Shown one piece after another: positions 60,969 to 64,000 of a stretch of 64,000 nucleotides of DNA. The notes beneath the pieces were generated by a model. That model had not been told where the DNA came from. It saw only the letters and a program-made list of their open reading frames with translations, and did no database searches. The DNA is from Rhodobacteraceae bacterium LMO-JJ12 (GTDB taxonomy: Bacteria > Pseudomonadota > Alphaproteobacteria > Rhodobacterales > Rhodobacteraceae): NCBI GenBank assembly GCA_021555075.1, contig JAKGBX010000002.1:124001-188000 (forward strand), read 5' to 3'. The translations under genes and the position numbers were made by a program. Each line of letters opens with the position of its first letter. Position 1 is the first letter of the stretch.

Positions 60969-61823
60969 TCATATTTGTTGAGACTTGCGTTGTTGCGACA
61001 TGCGACGAGTGACGAACTGACGCCGAACAAGGGCCAATATGAACATCGCAGTGAGGATCAGGATAATCGTGGGGGCGGGTGCGCTATCCAGAAAAAAGCT
61101 GGCATAGGTGCCCAGAAGCATTGAGGCCATACACACCAGAACCGACACCCACAGCATGGTTGAAAACTGACGCACCAGCAGGAAAGCGATTGCCCCCGGC
61201 GCGATCAGTAGCCCGATGGCAAGGATCAGCCCAGCCGCTGAAAGCGTCGCCACGATGGTGAGCGAGAGCGCGGCCAAAAGGCCATAATGCAGCCAACCGA
61301 CCCAGAGGCCCGACGCCTTTGCTTGCGCAGGATCAAAGCTGTGCAGCAGCCAGTCTTTCCATTTCAGGGCGAGCATCAGGCCGACCCCCGCAGAAATGAT
61401 CCCGGCGGTCCAGAGTTCATGGGTTTCCACCCCCAACATGTTGCCAAACAGGATGTGATCGAGGTGTGCGTTGGTCTCGATCGAGACATACAGCACGATG
61501 CCGACCCCGAACATGCCGGAGAACACCACCCCCATGACGGTGTCCTGTTTGACCCGGCTGTTAGTTGCAAGATAGCCGGTGGCAATGGCGCATGTCATGC
61601 CTGCGGCAAAGGCACCGACGATCAGCGGCAAGCCCAGGATGTAGGCCAGAACGATTCCCGGCAGGACGGCGTGGCTAACCGCGTCGCCCATCAATGCCCA
61701 TCCCTTTACCACCAGAAAACACGACAACAGGGCGGTCGGCACCGATACGATGATCGAGATAAGGAAGGCGTTCTGCATGAAGCCAAAGCGGAAGGGCATC
61801 AGGAGTGTTTCGATATCCATCAT
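60969..61823 (-). CDS. sitD: Metal ABC transporter permease (SitD-like)
   Basis: The 284-residue permease of the ABC-3 family has about eight helices (VSIETNAHLDHILFGNMLG, LLIAPGAIAFLLVRQF). It is last in a sitABCD-type operon and overlaps sitC by 4 bp. The start is ATG 61823 with AGGAG upstream (ATG 61820 possible). Two different permeases (C and D), as in Sit/Yfe systems, argue for manganese/iron rather than the single-permease ZnuB type. Confidence 0.88.
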   Translation of the reverse strand: MMDIETLLMPFRFGFMQNAFLISIIVSVPTALLSCFLVVKGWALMGDAVSHAVLPGIVLAYILGLPLIVGAFAAGMTCAIATGYLATNSRVKQDTVMGVVFSGMFGVGIVLYVSIETNAHLDHILFGNMLGVETHELWTAGIISAGVGLMLALKWKDWLLHSFDPAQAKASGLWVGWLHYGLLAALSLTIVATLSAAGLILAIGLLIAPGAIAFLLVRQFSTMLWVSVLVCMASMLLGTYASFFLDSAPAPTIILILTAMFILALVRRQFVTRRMSQQRKSQQI

Positions 61824-62704
61824 GCGCTCTCCTGCATGGGGCGCGCGGGGCCGCGTTTGAGCGCTGCATTCGCCTTGCGCCGTGCCGCCAGAAGCCCGTG
61901 TTTCGGGGCAAATACGAAGGCCAGGAGGAAGATCAGTGTTTGCAAGGTGACGATGATGCCGCCAGTCGCCCCGTCGAGGAAAAAGCTGATGTAGGCACCA
62001 AAAAAGCTGGTCAGCGATCCGATGGCGACAGAGGTGACGATCAGGCGCGGAAACCGGTCGCAAAGCAAATAGGCGGTGGCGCCAGGCGTGACCACCATCG
62101 CGATCACAAGGAATGCGCCGACAGTTTGCATCGCTGCGACGACCGAAGCTGACAGAAGCACAAAGAAGACGGCCTTGAGCAAGCCGGGGCGCAGGCCGAT
62201 GGTGCGCGCGTGGTTTTCGTCAAAGAAGGTGACCATCAGGTCTTTCCATTTCGCAAGTAACACCGCGAGCGACACAAAGCCAATGATCGCCAATTGCAAC
62301 GTGTCCTCGGGCGTGATGGCCAGGATGTTGCCCATTGTTATGGTCTGGATCGAAACCGACATCGGATTGACCGAGACGATGAATAGGCCAAGTCCGAAGA
62401 ATGAGGTGAAAATCAACCCGATGATGACATCGACCTTGAGACCCGAGCGTTCTGAGAGAAACAACATCGCACCTGCCGCCAGCGCGCCCGCGATGAACGC
62501 GCCCAGCGCAAATGGCAGTCCAAGGATGTAGGCGCCTGCAACGCCCGGCACGACCGAGTGCGAAAGCGCATCACCGATCAGCGACCAACCCTTGAGCATG
62601 AGGTAAGCCGACAGGAACGCACAGACGCCACCAACAAGCGCCGATACCCACATCGCATTTGTCATGTAGCCATAGGCGAAGGGTTCAAGCAGATAGCTGA
62701 TCAT
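61820..62704 (-). CDS. sitC: Metal ABC transporter permease (SitC-like)
   Basis: This 294-residue ABC-3 permease is paralogous to the downstream gene. The blocks [24 protein letters not shown] and [20 protein letters not shown] are characteristic. It overlaps the ATPase gene by 4 bp and sitD by 4 bp. Together with SitD it forms the channel through which Mn2+ (or Fe2+) enters. Confidence 0.88.
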   Translation of the reverse strand: MISYLLEPFAYGYMTNAMWVSALVGGVCAFLSAYLMLKGWSLIGDALSHSVVPGVAGAYILGLPFALGAFIAGALAAGAMLFLSERSGLKVDVIIGLIFTSFFGLGLFIVSVNPMSVSIQTITMGNILAITPEDTLQLAIIGFVSLAVLLAKWKDLMVTFFDENHARTIGLRPGLLKAVFFVLLSASVVAAMQTVGAFLVIAMVVTPGATAYLLCDRFPRLIVTSVAIGSLTSFFGAYISFFLDGATGGIIVTLQTLIFLLAFVFAPKHGLLAARRKANAALKRGPARPMQESA

Positions 62705-63639
62705 TCCTCGCGCCCCGTTTCGTCGCGTTCTGTGCGCTGGGTCTTGTCGCCGTATTGAACGAAGGGGCGTTCGTCATCGGTTACGATCGTGACTTCGCGT
62801 GCGTCTTCGTCATCATGCAACTCGGTGCCGCCGAGCGTAAAATAGCGCAGCACACCGCCAAAGGCATGCTCGAGATTCTCGCGAGTAAAGATTTCTTCCG
62901 TTGGTCCGTGGGCCAGAACGGTTCCCTTGACCAGAATGGTGCGATCGCAGAATTCGGGGACCGAACCGAGATTATGAGTGGAAACCAGCATGACCCGGCC
63001 CTCGTCACGAAGCTCTCGCAAGAGCGTAACAATTTGATCTTCAGTTTTTACATCAACGCCTGTGAAGGGCTCATCCAGAAGGATCACTTGCCCGTCTTGC
63101 GCCAGCGCCCGGGCCAAGAAGACGCGCTTGCGCTGGCCGCCGGACAATTCACCGATCTGTCTGTGGCGGAATTCCTGCATGTTGACGCGCATCAGAGCCT
63201 GATCGACGGCCGCGTGATCCGCAGGTTTTGGGCGTCGCAGGAACCCCATATGGCCATAACGTCCCATCATCACAACGTCTTCGACCAAGACGGGAAAGGC
63301 CCAATCGACCTCTTCAGACTGCGGAACGTAGGCGACAAGGTTCTGGCTCAGAGCGTCGCGAACGCTGTGGCCGAGGATGCTGATCTCGCCGCGAGCGACG
63401 GGAACGAAGCCCATGATTGCCTTGAAAAGGGTCGACTTGCCCGCGCCGTTGACGCCGACCAGAGCAGTCACCGTGCCGCGCGGTATGTCAAAGCTGGCAT
63501 CCCAGAGCGCGGTATGCCCGTTGCGATAGGTCACGGTGACATCACGCGCGGCTATGCCTTCGGGGTGGCCTGCTGGCTTGGTTTCGCTTGCAGGTGTCGC
63601 GTGGTCATCGCGCATGTTGTTATTCCATTCCTCTTTCAT
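62701..63639 (-). CDS. sitB: Metal ABC transporter ATP-binding protein (SitB-like)
   Basis: This is a 312-residue ABC ATPase with Walker [10 protein letters not shown] (62-70), signature [15 protein letters not shown] and Walker [13 protein letters not shown]. An N-terminal extension of about 30 residues and a histidine/aspartate-containing tail ([10 protein letters not shown]) are present; ATG at residue 9 is an alternative start. Overlaps sitA and sitC by 4 bp each. Confidence 0.9.
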   Translation of the reverse strand: MKEEWNNNMRDDHATPASETKPAGHPEGIAARDVTVTYRNGHTALWDASFDIPRGTVTALVGVNGAGKSTLFKAIMGFVPVARGEISILGHSVRDALSQNLVAYVPQSEEVDWAFPVLVEDVVMMGRYGHMGFLRRPKPADHAAVDQALMRVNMQEFRHRQIGELSGGQRKRVFLARALAQDGQVILLDEPFTGVDVKTEDQIVTLLRELRDEGRVMLVSTHNLGSVPEFCDRTILVKGTVLAHGPTEEIFTRENLEHAFGGVLRYFTLGGTELHDDEDAREVTIVTDDERPFVQYGDKTQRTERDETGREE

Positions 63640-64000
63640 TCGTTTCCAAGGGTTAGCCCCTCGGCAATTGTGCTCGTAGTCACTCTGAGCAAGTCGAGAT
63701 AGGTAGGCACCGGCCCGCCTGCCGCGCTGAGCGAGTCGACATAGAGCACCCCACCGAACCTCGCGCCAGTTTCCCGCGCGACCTGCTTGGCGGGTGCAGT
63801 GTTCACCGTGCTCTCGCAGAATACCACGGGAATTTCATGTTGGCGCACACCGTCAATCACGGCGCGCACTTGCTGTGGTGTGCCAATCTGATCGGCATTC
63901 ATCGGCCAGAGATAGAGTTCCTTCATTGCAAAATCGCGGGCGAGATAGCTGAACGCTCCTTCGCAAGTGACCAGCCAGCGCTTGTCTTCTGGAATTTCCG
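63636..64000 (-). CDS. sitA: Metal ABC transporter substrate-binding protein, C-terminal part (SitA-like)
   Basis: The frame is open to the right edge of the window, so only the last ~121 residues are seen. They read [20 protein letters not shown] and [17 protein letters not shown], a pattern of SitA/MntA/YfeA Mn2+/Fe2+-binding proteins. The conserved Glu and Asp ligand region [15 protein letters not shown] follows. An internal ATG at 63926 is not the start. First gene of the sit operon. Confidence 0.85.
   Translation of the reverse strand, partial: EIPEDKRWLVTCEGAFSYLARDFAMKELYLWPMNADQIGTPQQVRAVIDGVRQHEIPVVFCESTVNTAPAKQVARETGARFGGVLYVDSLSAAGGPVPTYLDLLRVTTSTIAEGLTLGNE

Overview
The window is a 64-kb chromosomal segment of a marine Rhodobacterales (Roseobacter-group) alphaproteobacterium. 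The evidence is the taurine set tpa-tauR-xsc, a complete beta-hydroxyaspartate cycle operon (bhcABCD with bhcR), two TRAP transporters, an RTX protein with a C-terminal Hint domain, DUF1523/DUF6638-type proteins and high G+C coding DNA. The genus cannot be settled from the sequence. I see no rRNA, tRNA, CRISPR array, transposase or prophage.

Layout. (1) 0-5.5 kb: a co-oriented block of largely uncharacterised genes (AAA+ ATPase, DUF6638-like protein, two small membrane proteins). (2) 5.7-15.9 kb: a cell-surface glycan locus made of two converging operons. A plus-strand operon encodes a class II ketose-bisphosphate-type aldolase, an FGGY kinase, an iron alcohol dehydrogenase and a LicC-like cytidylyltransferase. 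A minus-strand operon encodes a LicD-family phosphotransferase, a coiled-coil protein, two glycosyltransferases and an unknown protein. Together they suggest synthesis of a CDP-activated small molecule and its transfer as a phosphodiester onto a glycan. (3) 16.2-21.3 kb: taurine dissimilation, with recognisable TauR-type operators. (4) 21.7-32.1 kb: housekeeping and mixed genes (glycerate 2-kinase, RTX-Hint protein, a dnaX-ybaB-recR group carrying two inserted genes, cytochrome b561, zinc peptidase, tyrosine-phosphatase-like protein). (5) 32.4-38.9 kb: a TRAP transporter with an unusually long large permease, an alpha-methylacyl-CoA racemase-like CoA transferase and a RidA protein.

(6) 39-60.9 kb: a glyoxylate hub. 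Urate permease, urate hydroxylase PuuD, HIU hydrolase, an allantoinase/OHCU-decarboxylase fusion, ureidoglycine aminohydrolase and ureidoglycolate lyase cover most of the route from urate to glyoxylate. Only the allantoate-cleaving enzyme is missing here. Glyoxylate can then enter the beta-hydroxyaspartate cycle (BhcABCD, regulated by BhcR) or malate synthase G. A malic enzyme downstream of bhcD can draw off C4 acids, and a second TRAP system sits inside the cluster. (7) 61-64 kb: a SitABCD-type manganese/iron ABC transporter that runs off the right edge.

Non-coding structure is notable. There is a small palindromic element (about 115 bp, MITE-like) with one good, one decayed and one partial copy; a second, gene-flanking motif (ATATTT..GGCAAGATGAA) in four intergenic places; an intercistronic inverted repeat at 3.05 kb; and several convincing terminators and operator-like palindromes. 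All function calls come from reading the translations; no database search was possible.
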